From Thiomicrorhabdus marina (lineage in GTDB: Bacteria; Pseudomonadota; Gammaproteobacteria; Thiomicrospirales; Thiomicrospiraceae): DNA of 34,845 nucleotides. Shown here piece after piece: positions 1 through 9,979 of the stretch (the first letter of the stretch is position 1; the number at the start of each line of letters is the position of its first letter). Below the pieces are notes generated by a model. That model did no database searches, was not told the DNA's origin, and saw nothing but the letters and a program-made list of their open reading frames with translations. Position numbers and translations under genes: made by a program. The stretch is taken from contig NZ_JAGETV010000025.1 in the NCBI RefSeq assembly GCF_017571465.1, positions 1 through 34,845 of the forward strand, written 5' to 3'.

Positions 1-7
1 AGAACAA

Positions 8-139
8 GTCCAAATGGCTTCAGGCAAAGTAAAATTTAGGCTAAGCAAGGCGTCTGTTTGCCGTCATGTCTAGACCTGACAAAAAGAGACAACACTGCTT
101 AGCCAAATTTTACAAAACCCCTACAGGCGAGGTTTGGAC
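8..139. repeat. Large imperfect palindromic element
   Basis: Nested inverted repeats run through this non-coding stretch. Outer arms are GTCCAAA at 8-14 and TTTGGAC at 133-139. Main arms are at 29-47 and 96-113, about 18 bp and perfect except for one extra A on the left. Inner GTCTGTTT (52-59) faces AAAAGAGAC (82-90). The centre (63-80) is an 18-bp dyad around GTCTAGAC with one mismatched pair. No coding capacity is evident. This looks like a dispersed palindromic or MITE-like element, but copy number cannot be judged from one window. Confidence 0.55.
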
Positions 140-140
140 G

Positions 141-194
141 CGGCAATCTTTGTGAAGTAGCTTGCTTCACTGCGTTCGCAATGACCAGCATTGC
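141..194. repeat. Hairpin-rich intergenic repeat (REP-like)
   Basis: There are two adjacent stem-loops. GTGAAG (152-157) pairs with CTTCAC (165-170), and GCAATG (178-183) pairs with CATTGC (189-194). TGCGTTCGCA at 171-180 is itself a near-palindrome between them. The complementary strand carries a string like ATTGCGAACGCAGTGAAGCA, which resembles dispersed ATTGCGA...GAAGCAAT repeats known in many bacterial genomes. Assignment to a repeat family rests on resemblance only. Confidence 0.45.
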
Positions 195-237
195 GCTAAA
201 ACCATGCAATCCCTCTGCATTTCCGTAATTTATCTTA

Positions 238-265
238 TTGCCATAAATTTGATTTCCGCCATAAT
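238..265 (+). promoter_or_regulatory. Putative sigma70 promoter for the outer-membrane protein gene
   Basis: TTGCCA at 238-243 and CATAAT at 260-265 are separated by 16 bp. This is the best -35/-10 pair before the gene at 304, with the -10 about 38 bp upstream of its ATG. The region is AT-rich, so chance matches are possible. Confidence 0.35.
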
Positions 266-303
266 AAAATTTTCATATCACCCTCTCCAAGCAGCAATCG
301 GCA

Positions 304-1047
304 ATGCTAAGAAAACTCCACACAACTATTCTACTTAGCTCCCTCTCGTTAAATGTAAGCTATGTCAAAGCCGATGATTTTTTCAGTATCAATCCACCGA
401 AAAACCCTTTTAGTATCGGAGTTGGTTTTGGTGCCGTAGAAGGCTTGATGTTTGAAAGCAGCGTTCGCGTTAATAAAAAGCTCAATCTTCGCTTTCAGCA
501 CGCGCAAGGACTGAAATACAAAAAATATGACCGCTATGAAGAGTTCGACTATCGTTATTACACCGACGGCAGTATGACCTCTTTCATCTTTGACTTCCAT
601 CCTCTGGAAAACGGCTTTTTCCTATCGGCCGGCTATGTTCGCAATAACTTTAAGGTTAAGGGCGATAGCATGATTCCCGAAGGCACAACGCGGAACCTTG
701 GCACATTAAACCTAATCGGTATTCCACTTATTTCCGCCAATGCAACCGCGACAAACGATCTAACTCTGGACGCTAAGGTTCGCTGGAAAGAGTTTGGACC
801 ACGTATCGCGACGGGTTGGCTATTTGAATTTAATGACCACTTCTCACTACGTATGGAAGTCGGTGCACTAATTTTTGGCGACCCCGAGCTATCCATTGTC
901 ACTAATGGCGAGGTAGACGGAACAGACGTTAATCAAATCGATGCCGTTAACGAAGAACGAGATGAACAACAAGACAACTTTGACGGTGAAGCGGATAAAT
1001 ACGACTTACTGCCAATTTTCAATTTTGGAATGAACTACCGTTTCTAG
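304..1047 (+). CDS. Predicted outer-membrane beta-barrel protein, function unknown
   Basis: This 247-residue protein begins with a signal peptide: charged start, hydrophobic stretch to about residue 20, and a probable cut after YVKA near residue 23. The mature part alternates polar and hydrophobic residues with many aromatics and ends in NYRF, so it has the C-terminal Phe used for outer-membrane insertion. This suggests a small barrel of about eight strands. A strongly acidic stretch (about residues 200-232) before the last strand is probably an external loop. I cannot assign a named family; OmpW- or OmpA-barrel-like are alternatives. No strong ribosome-binding site precedes the ATG. aroE follows 71 bp downstream and has its own candidate promoter, so the two may not form an operon. 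Confidence 0.7.
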   Translation: MLRKLHTTILLSSLSLNVSYVKADDFFSINPPKNPFSIGVGFGAVEGLMFESSVRVNKKLNLRFQHAQGLKYKKYDRYEEFDYRYYTDGSMTSFIFDFHPLENGFFLSAGYVRNNFKVKGDSMIPEGTTRNLGTLNLIGIPLISANATATNDLTLDAKVRWKEFGPRIATGWLFEFNDHFSLRMEVGALIFGDPELSIVTNGEVDGTDVNQIDAVNEERDEQQDNFDGEADKYDLLPIFNFGMNYRF

Positions 1048-1052
1048 AAATT

Positions 1053-1080
1053 TTGCGTTCAGATAAACACTTCGTACAAT
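1053..1080 (+). promoter_or_regulatory. Putative sigma70 promoter for aroE
   Basis: TTGCGT at 1053-1058 and TACAAT at 1075-1080 have a 16-bp spacer, in the short gap between the outer-membrane protein gene and aroE. The -10 lies 38 bp before the chosen ATG at 1119. Confidence 0.4.
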
Positions 1081-1118
1081 AAGCCCTAATTCACATCGCA
1101 TTTAAAAGAGATCATTTG

Positions 1119-1964
1119 ATGACTGACAAGTACGCAGTGGTAGGCTATCCGATTGCCCACTCGAAATCCCCATTAATCCACCGTTTATTTGCTGAACAGA
1201 CCAACCAGGATTTGAGTTATGAAGCAATTTTAATTGACAACGAGGACACCAGTTTTAACTGGGCCATGGCGGATTTAAAGCAGCGCGGCTATAAAGGCAT
1301 TAATATCACCGTGCCTTTTAAACTGGATGCTTTTGAGTATGCGGATAGCAAATCAAGCCGAGCAGAAAGCGCACACGCCATCAATACTTTTACGTTTAAC
1401 GAAGACAGTTCGACTGATGGTGACAATACCGATGGCATTGGCTTAGTGAATGACATCGAAATCAACGGTCAGCGTCCATTTAAAGATCAACGTGTTTTGA
1501 TTTTAGGCGCCGGCGGTGCTGTGCAAGGCATTATGGAACCACTTCTGGCAAAACAGCCGGCATGCGTGCATATTGCCAACCGCACTGCGAAACGAGCAGA
1601 AGTATTAGGACAGCGTTTTGAAACCGATATTCCGGTGACAGCAAGTGGCTGGGACGACATTCCGACCGATGAAAGTTATGACATTATTATTAATGGCACT
1701 TCCGCCAGCTTGGATAACAAACTGCCGCCGATTTCCGAAGCTGTGTTGAAAAATAATAGTTTGGTTTACGACATGATGTACGGCGCTAAACCAACCATCT
1801 TTCTGAATTGGGCCAAACAACACCAGCCAAGCTGTACCGTTATGGATGGATTAGGCATGCTAGTCGGGCAAGCGGCTGAAGCGTTTTATTTATGGCGAGG
1901 CGTTCGTCCGGAAACCGCGCCGGTGATTGCCGAAGTTCGTAAATTGATGGCTGAAGAAAGCTAA
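1119..1964 (+). CDS. aroE: Shikimate dehydrogenase (NADP+)
   Basis: Reduces 3-dehydroshikimate to shikimate with NADPH in aromatic amino-acid synthesis, in the cytoplasm. From the ATG at 1119 the protein has 281 residues, normal for AroE. The N-terminal substrate domain shows GYPIAHSKSP (substrate Ser15/Ser17), ITVPFK with catalytic Lys68, Asn89, and DNTDG with catalytic Asp105. The NADP domain has the loop GAGGAVQG (130-137) and NRT (154-156), which recognises the NADP phosphate. The C-terminus has DGLGMLVGQAAEAF. A TTG at 1116 is in frame directly before the ATG, but AAAAGAG about 8 nt upstream favours the ATG. A strong terminator follows. Confidence 0.97.
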   Translation: MTDKYAVVGYPIAHSKSPLIHRLFAEQTNQDLSYEAILIDNEDTSFNWAMADLKQRGYKGINITVPFKLDAFEYADSKSSRAESAHAINTFTFNEDSSTDGDNTDGIGLVNDIEINGQRPFKDQRVLILGAGGAVQGIMEPLLAKQPACVHIANRTAKRAEVLGQRFETDIPVTASGWDDIPTDESYDIIINGTSASLDNKLPPISEAVLKNNSLVYDMMYGAKPTIFLNWAKQHQPSCTVMDGLGMLVGQAAEAFYLWRGVRPETAPVIAEVRKLMAEES

Positions 1965-1994
1965 GGAAACACAGAATAAGTCCCCATTAAACGA

Positions 1995-2032
1995 AAAAAC
2001 GACCTGTCCGAATTTTCAGACAGGTCGTTTTT
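1995..2032. terminator. Bidirectional intrinsic terminator between aroE and katG
   Basis: A 14-bp perfect stem (AAAAACGACCTGTC at 1995-2008 with its complement at 2019-2032) encloses a 10-nt loop. T-runs flank it on both strands, so it can end aroE on the plus strand and katG on the minus strand. Confidence 0.92.
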
Positions 2033-2074
2033 ATTTTGAGCCTAAGTAATTAGGTTCCAGCTTAACTAAAACGA

Positions 2075-4630
<2,556 letters not shown>

Positions 4631-5959
4631 ATGCACAGTCATAGCTTCATCTTTCAACCCAACTATCCACAGTCGACAATTGAAAATATCACCGCTACCA
4701 TTCGCTCTCAGCCTGCTAGCGCGGTTCTAATTCAATTTTTTAGCGGTATTATCAATAAAGATGTTATCGAGTGCTGTCTGAACACTCTTTATGACGAACT
4801 CAACCCCATTTGCCAAAAACACACCGGCCAAGAATTAGTTATTATTGGTGCGACCACCACCGGAGAAATTTATGAAGGCATGCTTCTAGAACAACAAATA
4901 GTACTAAGCGTCAGCTGCTTTACCAAAAGCACACTCACTTCAACCTTAATACAAACCGACTCAACCCATTCCAACGCCAGCAAGGCTCTTGGTCAACAAC
5001 TTGCCGAAGCGGTAGTAAAGGAAAACAGCAAAGCCTGCATTTTACTGATGGATGGCTTACTGGTGAATGGCGAAGACGCGGCCAGTGCTTTTACACACAG
5101 GGCAAACCAAATCGCGCAGCAACCACCAATCGTTTCGGGTGGCATGGCCGGAGATAATTATCAATTCCAAGAAACCTATGTTTTTCATCGTAATAAAGTC
5201 AGTCAAGCCGCAGGTGTCGCCGTCAGCCTCAATAGCACAGTGCTACAAGCTTACAATTGCTACAACCTAAGCTGGCGACCGCTTGGACCAACAGCCACGA
5301 TAACGAAATCCGAAGGTGCCATCGTTTATGAAATCAACCAACAACCGATAATCGATTTTTATTGTCACTACCTTAGTCAGGAAGTCGTAAAAGGCCTGCC
5401 TGAAAGCACGATAGAATTTCCATTAATCATTCAGGGACAGAATGTTCCAATTGCCAGATCAATGGTTCAAGTACTTGATAATGGCGGTTGCGTGTTTGCC
5501 GGAAACATGCCGGAGGGAAGTAAAGTGCGCTTTGGCATCGCCGATCAACACCACATGGAAGCGGAGAATAAAATAATGCGTAGTGATTTGATTCAAAAAG
5601 GTGTTGAAGCACTGTTTGCTTACTCCTGCTCTGCACGTAAAATCTTTTACGGAGCTGAACTACAAAATGAACTATTGCCCCTCAACAATATTGCGCCGCT
5701 AAGCGGGTTCTTTACCTACGGTGAAGTTTATCACTTAAAGCAAAATGATAATTGTGATGCAACCTTGCTGAATATCACCACTACCATCTTGGGACTTTCC
5801 GAACAAGCCAAACACGACTATCAACCTAAACCATTCAACAATCCGCATGTCGAAAGTAGCCGCCAGAGCCTTTCCTACCATGCACTGATTAACCTAGCGA
5901 ACACCAGCTACCAAGAGCTGGAACAGGAAATTGCCGAACTTAAGAAAAAGCAATGCTAG
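4631..5959 (+). CDS. FIST domain sensory protein without output domain
   Basis: This 442-residue soluble protein matches the FIST_N plus FIST_C architecture, a ligand-sensing module proposed to bind small molecules such as amino acids. FIST_N signs include VIIGATTTGEIYEG near residue 75 and VSGGMAGDNYQF near residue 170. FIST_C covers roughly residues 225-385. The tail (about 400-442) is a helical, charged coiled-coil-like segment (LINLANTSYQELEQEIAELK). In many relatives such a helix leads into a GGDEF, kinase or methyl-acceptor domain. Here a stop follows directly, and only 28 bp separate it from the convergent next gene. GGGGT precedes the ATG. It stands alone, with no signalling gene adjacent on the same strand. 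Confidence 0.88.
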   Translation: MHSHSFIFQPNYPQSTIENITATIRSQPASAVLIQFFSGIINKDVIECCLNTLYDELNPICQKHTGQELVIIGATTTGEIYEGMLLEQQIVLSVSCFTKSTLTSTLIQTDSTHSNASKALGQQLAEAVVKENSKACILLMDGLLVNGEDAASAFTHRANQIAQQPPIVSGGMAGDNYQFQETYVFHRNKVSQAAGVAVSLNSTVLQAYNCYNLSWRPLGPTATITKSEGAIVYEINQQPIIDFYCHYLSQEVVKGLPESTIEFPLIIQGQNVPIARSMVQVLDNGGCVFAGNMPEGSKVRFGIADQHHMEAENKIMRSDLIQKGVEALFAYSCSARKIFYGAELQNELLPLNNIAPLSGFFTYGEVYHLKQNDNCDATLLNITTTILGLSEQAKHDYQPKPFNNPHVESSRQSLSYHALINLANTSYQELEQEIAELKKKQC

Positions 5960-5987
5960 GTTCTTTTGAGCAAGTTTTCACCAACCC

Positions 5988-7244
5988 CTAAATGCCGAAC
6001 CATCCAAAAGTAATCGTTAATACGCCTAATATACCAAGGCCAATTGCCGAATAGCGGCCTGCTTTCGGCTCCCCTAAAATCAATGCATATACCGCTTTTA
6101 GAAGGTTATTCGAGCCTGCCGCAATCAGAATCCCACTAGCGATTAAAGCGGTATCCGCTGCATAACTGCCGTTAAGCAAAGACAACACAAATGGATCAAT
6201 ATCGGTAAAACCAATAATCAACGACAGATAGCGTAGACCTTCATCACCAAAATATTGGGTAACCAACTGAGTAATCACTGCCATGAGAACAAACAGACCG
6301 GCAAAGATAAAAGCGACCTTCAGCTCCAATGGATTACCTGCCTGAGTCAGCATCGGTTTATGCTCAACCCGACGGCGTTCCATTTGGATAAACAGCAGAA
6401 CCATAACAAAATTCAACAACGCAAAACCGCCTAAAAACGGCGCGAGAATTTTAGCCGCTTCCCATTGAAAAACCGCCGCAATCACCCACAAACGTAAATA
6501 CATCATCGCTGTAGCAATTAAAATCGCCGCCGTCATTTTGTAACTCATACGAGGAACATCTTGCGATTTTTTACTCAAAACAACCGTGGTTGCCGTCGAT
6601 GAATAGAGCCCGCCAAAAATACCGGTCACGAGAATACCTTGATCTTTAAACAGATATTTCTGCGCTACGTAACCCAAATAAGAAACTGATGACACAACTA
6701 CCACAGCGAGCCAGATTTTAAACGGCGACACTGGTAGCCAAGGATGCAGGACTTCGTTCGGGAGCAACGGCAGAATAATCCCGCTCAGAAGAATCAGTTT
6801 GGCCAGAGTAGTCAACTCATCGCCGGAGATTTTTTCCGCTAAAGAATTAATGCTTTGCTTGGCATTTAGCACGATCACAATGGTGACAAATATCGCCGCC
6901 AAGATCCAAAACGGCTGAGTTTGCGCCAAAGCGCCATAAACGTAAACCAACGCCCAAACCCAAAACAGCAATACACTGCCGTAATCCCTTTTTAAAACCT
7001 TGTTGTAATACAGCATATAAATCGCCGTTAGGGCGACAAAACCGATTAGAAACATCCAAAAGTCGAGCAAGAAAAAGCTAAAGCCCGCCATGGCGGTAAA
7101 GGCAAAAGTCCGCACCGTACCGAAAAAAACTTCATCGGTACTTTGATGATACTTTTGTAAATATGCCTTTAACTCAAGTCCGGTTAAAAAGCCGAACATC
7201 AAAGTCACTATAAATTCACCCCATAGGCTTTCAGCAAAATCCAT
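5988..7244 (-). CDS. MgtC/DUF4010 family polytopic membrane protein
   Basis: This 418-residue inner-membrane protein has about a dozen hydrophobic segments. The N-terminal part, with the LMFGFLTGLELK start, resembles the MgtC/SapB fold. The C-terminal half carries the DUF4010 hallmarks GGLYSSTATTVVLS (211-224) and GFTDIDPF (345-352), polar motifs inside membrane segments that suggest an ion or small-solute path. The family has no established function. It starts 8 bp after the stop codon of the gamma-carbonic anhydrase gene on the same strand, so the two are almost certainly co-transcribed. This hints at a role linked to bicarbonate, pH or metal ions, but that is inference. Confidence 0.85.
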   Translation of the reverse strand: MDFAESLWGEFIVTLMFGFLTGLELKAYLQKYHQSTDEVFFGTVRTFAFTAMAGFSFFLLDFWMFLIGFVALTAIYMLYYNKVLKRDYGSVLLFWVWALVYVYGALAQTQPFWILAAIFVTIVIVLNAKQSINSLAEKISGDELTTLAKLILLSGIILPLLPNEVLHPWLPVSPFKIWLAVVVVSSVSYLGYVAQKYLFKDQGILVTGIFGGLYSSTATTVVLSKKSQDVPRMSYKMTAAILIATAMMYLRLWVIAAVFQWEAAKILAPFLGGFALLNFVMVLLFIQMERRRVEHKPMLTQAGNPLELKVAFIFAGLFVLMAVITQLVTQYFGDEGLRYLSLIIGFTDIDPFVLSLLNGSYAADTALIASGILIAAGSNNLLKAVYALILGEPKAGRYSAIGLGILGVLTITFGWFGI

Positions 7245-7252
7245 CGTTTTTC

Positions 7253-7786
7253 TTACTCTTGTTCAGCCGCAAAATCGTTTTTCAACTTCACATAATGCGC
7301 TGCCGAATATTTAAAAAACGCCAACTCTTTTTCTGTCAGCGGGCGAGCTTGCTTAACCGGTGAGCCGACATACAAATAACCGCTTTCCAAAACCTTGCCT
7401 GGCGGCACCAAAGCATTCGCTGCAACTAAAACATGTTTCTGCACCACAGCGTTATCTAACACCACCGCACCCATACCGATTAAGCATTCATTTTCAATAA
7501 TGCAACCATGTAACACCGCGTTATGCCCGACAGTCACGTCCTCGCCAACAAGGCATTTCGAACCTTTAGAAACATCGCTTTCATGGGTGGTATGCACTAC
7601 CGCACCGTCTTGGATATTGGAACGCGCACCGATTTTTATGTCATTCACATCACCACGCAAAGTCGCATTTGGCCAAATACCTACATCTTCAGCAAGGACG
7701 CACTTACCGATCACAACGGCACTCTCATCGACCCATGCCGATTTAGCCATTTGCGGAACAATCCCCTTATATTTTCGAATAGCCAT
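7253..7786 (-). CDS. Gamma-class carbonic anhydrase family protein (YrdA-like)
   Basis: A left-handed beta-helix protein built of hexapeptide repeats. From the ATG at 7784-7786 it has 177 residues, close to E. coli YrdA (184). That start has AAGGAG six bases upstream; the reading frame stays open for 19 further codons, but they have no comparable site. Candidate metal-ligand histidines are His65 (or His68) in VVHTTHESD, and His88 and His93 in GHNAVLHGC. Also present are GDVNDIKIG and GAVVLDN. Trimeric assembly and zinc or iron at subunit interfaces are known for the family, but many members have no proven carbonic anhydrase activity. It is the first gene of an operon with the DUF4010 protein. 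Confidence 0.92.
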   Translation of the reverse strand: MAIRKYKGIVPQMAKSAWVDESAVVIGKCVLAEDVGIWPNATLRGDVNDIKIGARSNIQDGAVVHTTHESDVSKGSKCLVGEDVTVGHNAVLHGCIIENECLIGMGAVVLDNAVVQKHVLVAANALVPPGKVLESGYLYVGSPVKQARPLTEKELAFFKYSAAHYVKLKNDFAAEQE

Positions 7787-8020
7787 TCCATGCTCCTTAT
7801 CTTCAAACTCGATCAAATAAAACTTGATTGTAGTGTATTTCAACCAGTAAAAAATTGGCCACGCACAGATTTATGTATGAAAAACGGTCATAAGCTTTAT
7901 GACTTGATAACAAATTAGGGAGAAAATTTCACAAAACGGCGCAATTTAAATTTTATAGACTCTATGTTGTCGCTAAAAAGCCGTATCATTTAAGTGGGAT
8001 TAGTGAAAAATTATGTAATT

Positions 8021-8036
8021 CTCCTGAAGAAGGAGG
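8021..8036 (+). promoter_or_regulatory. Hairpin covering the Shine-Dalgarno of a PilZ gene
   Basis: CTCCT at 8021-8025 can pair with AGGAG at 8031-8035 across the loop GAAGA, with a further U-G wobble at 8020/8036. The paired AGGAG is the core of the ribosome-binding site for the gene at 8043, so the hairpin would hide it. The stem is short; a regulatory role is inference. Confidence 0.35.
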
Positions 8037-8042
8037 TAGGAA

Positions 8043-8453
8043 ATGCAAACAGAAACAGTCTTAGATCCGAACACAGCGGATATTGATACAATTAATCGAC
8101 GACAGTCACCGCGCCAAGATGCTTGTATTCCATCGGTACTGGTCGACAAACAGTCAATGAGCTATACCACAATTATGGATTTCTCCGAAGGCGGTATTCG
8201 CTTACGCACATCAATACCTCTTCAAATGGACGATGAGATTGAAGTCATTATTAAACCTTACAATAATCCGACTGCTCGACCAATTCATCTAAAATTAGAA
8301 GTCAAACACTGTCGAGTTGAAGATGAAGAAAGTTTTTCTATCGGCACTCAATTGAAAAACTACTTTGACGACATCATGAGCACCCTGCAAAATTACGCCA
8401 TGCCAAGCAAATCGACTTCATTCAATAGCCGATTAGCTTCAATTTTAGCGTAG
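8043..8453 (+). CDS. PilZ domain protein (c-di-GMP receptor candidate)
   Basis: This 136-residue protein consists of a PilZ domain and little else. Both c-di-GMP-binding motifs are intact: RxxxR (Arg20 and Arg24 in RRQSPR) and DxSxxG (Asp46, Ser48, Gly51 in DFSEGG). It is therefore likely to bind c-di-GMP and act through a partner protein. No signal peptide or membrane segment is present. A strong AAGGAGG lies six bases before the ATG and overlaps a possible hairpin. It stands upstream of the exported LapG-type protease gene on the same strand, 394 bp away, with a separate promoter in between. Confidence 0.9.
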   Translation: MQTETVLDPNTADIDTINRRQSPRQDACIPSVLVDKQSMSYTTIMDFSEGGIRLRTSIPLQMDDEIEVIIKPYNNPTARPIHLKLEVKHCRVEDEESFSIGTQLKNYFDDIMSTLQNYAMPSKSTSFNSRLASILA

Positions 8454-8746
8454 CTAAAAACTTAAGAATAAATCGCCACCTAATCCCGTTCCCCATTCCT
8501 TCATAGCTGCGCGATTTCACTCCACAAAATACAAGATTATGCCAACGGCATTACCCTTATACCTTGCCAGAAGCCATTCTCATACTTAGAAGTTCTCCCA
8601 AAAAATACTCTCGAAGCTTAAGCCTGTCTCATTGGTTTTATAAAGCTCACGAACTCATTCAATTGATTACAACTGTTTAAATAGCCTTTTCAATTTTTGT
8701 ATGAACAGTTATGGCGGCACTATAACTTAACAAGAGGTGAAGGTAC

Positions 8747-8775
8747 TTGACTGCCCCAAACAAGTAAAATATTAT
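8747..8775 (+). promoter_or_regulatory. Sigma70 promoter for the LapG-like protease gene
   Basis: TTGACT (8747-8752) and TATTAT (8770-8775) have the ideal 17-bp spacer and only one mismatch each to consensus. This is the best promoter seen in the window. It predicts a leader of about 65 nt containing the hairpin at 8817-8834. Confidence 0.65.
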
Positions 8776-8816
8776 TACCCTAAGAATTAAAGGTTTTTTA
8801 CTCTGTAAGTTATATT

Positions 8817-8834
8817 CCAATAATCAAGTATTGG
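8817..8834 (+). promoter_or_regulatory. Leader hairpin touching the protease gene's ribosome-binding site
   Basis: CCAATA (8817-8822) pairs with TATTGG (8829-8834) across loop ATCAAG. The last two stem bases are the first G residues of the GGGGGAAGG ribosome-binding site of the gene at 8848. Folding could limit ribosome access; this is not tested. Confidence 0.35.
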
Positions 8835-8847
8835 GGGAAGGCTAGCT

Positions 8848-9423
8848 ATGAACCGCTTCTTAAACGCCGTATTATTCATGCTATACGCGGTTCTTAATAC
8901 CGCAAATGCTGCTGATATAAAAACCAGCAAATTTTATGATGTATACAAATCAGAAGTTGCTGGCTACTCCGGCAAAGCCGTTATTACAAAGATAAACCAA
9001 TTCATCAATAGCTTTCCTTATAAAGACGATGTATTTACATACAACACTGAAAATCACTGGGCTTCGCCTAGCGAGTACATTAAGAATAAAGGTGGGGATT
9101 GCGAAGATAGCGCAATGATGAAAGCCTTGCTCCTGAAAAAACAAGGGGTTAAAACGGTTTATGTTCGTTTTAACAAAAGAAACACTAACCACGTGGCGTT
9201 AGTTGCAATTGCTGAAAATAGATTATGGCTACTAGATGATAAAAAACCTTATGTCATTACTAAACAATTAGCTAAAAAACTGAAACTTCAATTCTTTAAA
9301 GTTAAAGGACATCACTTAAAAGAAAAAATATTTAGTCACATTCCTACCATTGCACTAGTCGGTGGAAAACCAACGTCTCTTTCTGGAAATTCTGTACAAA
9401 TCGCAACTGCAATGGATTATTGA
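8848..9423 (+). CDS. Exported transglutaminase-like cysteine protease (LapG/BTLCP family)
   Basis: This 191-residue protein has a signal peptide ending at NANA|AD (about residue 21), so it should act in the periplasm. The catalytic triad of bacterial transglutaminase-like cysteine proteinases is visible: Cys85 in GGDCEDSA, His115 in TNHVALVA, and Asp130 or Asp131 in LLDDKKP. The upstream WASPSEYIKNK matches the family's conserved approach to the cysteine. The best-known member, LapG, cleaves giant biofilm adhesins and is held back by the c-di-GMP receptor LapD. No lapD or adhesin gene is adjacent, but PilZ genes lie on both sides. It is shorter than typical LapG, so a different target is possible. 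Confidence 0.85.
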   Translation: MNRFLNAVLFMLYAVLNTANAADIKTSKFYDVYKSEVAGYSGKAVITKINQFINSFPYKDDVFTYNTENHWASPSEYIKNKGGDCEDSAMMKALLLKKQGVKTVYVRFNKRNTNHVALVAIAENRLWLLDDKKPYVITKQLAKKLKLQFFKVKGHHLKEKIFSHIPTIALVGGKPTSLSGNSVQIATAMDY

Positions 9424-9453
9424 TTACCAAAGAAATTTATTCAAATTCAGCAG

Positions 9454-9819
9454 TTAATCTCTTGCTAAAAACCTTAGTCTACTCCCATTCGAATACAGCC
9501 TTCCTAACTGTTCCACTAGCTTGTCAAAATTATCGTTGCTAAAGATTATTTCGCAACCATAAACATATTTTTCATGCCAAGGACTAATATGTAACACTCT
9601 CAACACACACTCTACACCTTGAAACTTTGGATCAACTAAATCTTTAATATCAAAGATTAAATGTTCATGCAGTGAAAAGATTGAACTCGAAACAAAGCAT
9701 AAGCCCGTCCCATCTAAAGAAATATCCTTTAGATGGCAAGAAGACTTAATACCACGCTTTTCAATAGTACATTTTTTACGTAGATTGACTCTTCGATATG
9801 ATCTAAGTTCTGAATTCAT
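9454..9819 (-). CDS. PilZ domain protein (c-di-GMP receptor candidate)
   Basis: This 121-residue, single-domain PilZ protein has both binding motifs: RxxxR (Arg10 and Arg14 in RRVNLR) and DxSxxG (Asp32, Ser34, Gly37 in DISLDG). No signal or membrane segment is present. It converges on the protease gene with only 30 bp between the two stop codons and no terminator. Overlapping 3' ends of the transcripts are likely. GGGAGTG upstream serves as the ribosome-binding site. Confidence 0.88.
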   Translation of the reverse strand: MNSELRSYRRVNLRKKCTIEKRGIKSSCHLKDISLDGTGLCFVSSSIFSLHEHLIFDIKDLVDPKFQGVECVLRVLHISPWHEKYVYGCEIIFSNDNFDKLVEQLGRLYSNGSRLRFLARD

Positions 9820-9979
9820 TGGCTATTCACTCCCAAGAACCTTAATGACAGATATCTATTATTTTAGCTGACGTTAATATAATAATTGTATTAATAAACT
9901 TTTATAGGCTAATCAATTCTTCACCCAGCGAAGAACTCATAAAATATTCCGGCATTAAGGCAGAGTAAATTAACAATAT

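Larger units (their letters stand above)
8454..8847. other. Gap between PilZ gene and LapG-like protease gene
   Basis: This 394-bp stretch has no convincing gene. It holds a small hairpin (ATGCC at 8539-8543 with GGCAT at 8547-8551), an inverted repeat (AACTGTT at 8671-8677 with AACAGTT at 8704-8710), a good sigma70 promoter at 8747-8775 and a hairpin abutting the ribosome-binding site at 8817-8834. No clear terminator for the upstream PilZ gene was found. Confidence 0.5.

Noticed and set aside
66-155. A 29-codon plus-strand frame starting at ATG 66, inside the palindrome
   Set aside because: It is explained by the repeat structure, has no ribosome-binding site and shows only vague resemblance to an H-NS tail.
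5960-5990. Possible frameshifted remnant of an output domain after the FIST protein
   Set aside because: Only 28 bp separate the stop from the convergent neighbour, so no remnant can be hidden there.
8640-8847. c-di-GMP riboswitch before the protease gene
   Set aside because: The conserved GEMM core motifs could not be found; only simple hairpins are present.
9917-9935. Hairpin TTCTTC/GAAGAA after gorA as a terminator
   Set aside because: No T-run follows on the minus strand and the stem is only 6 bp.
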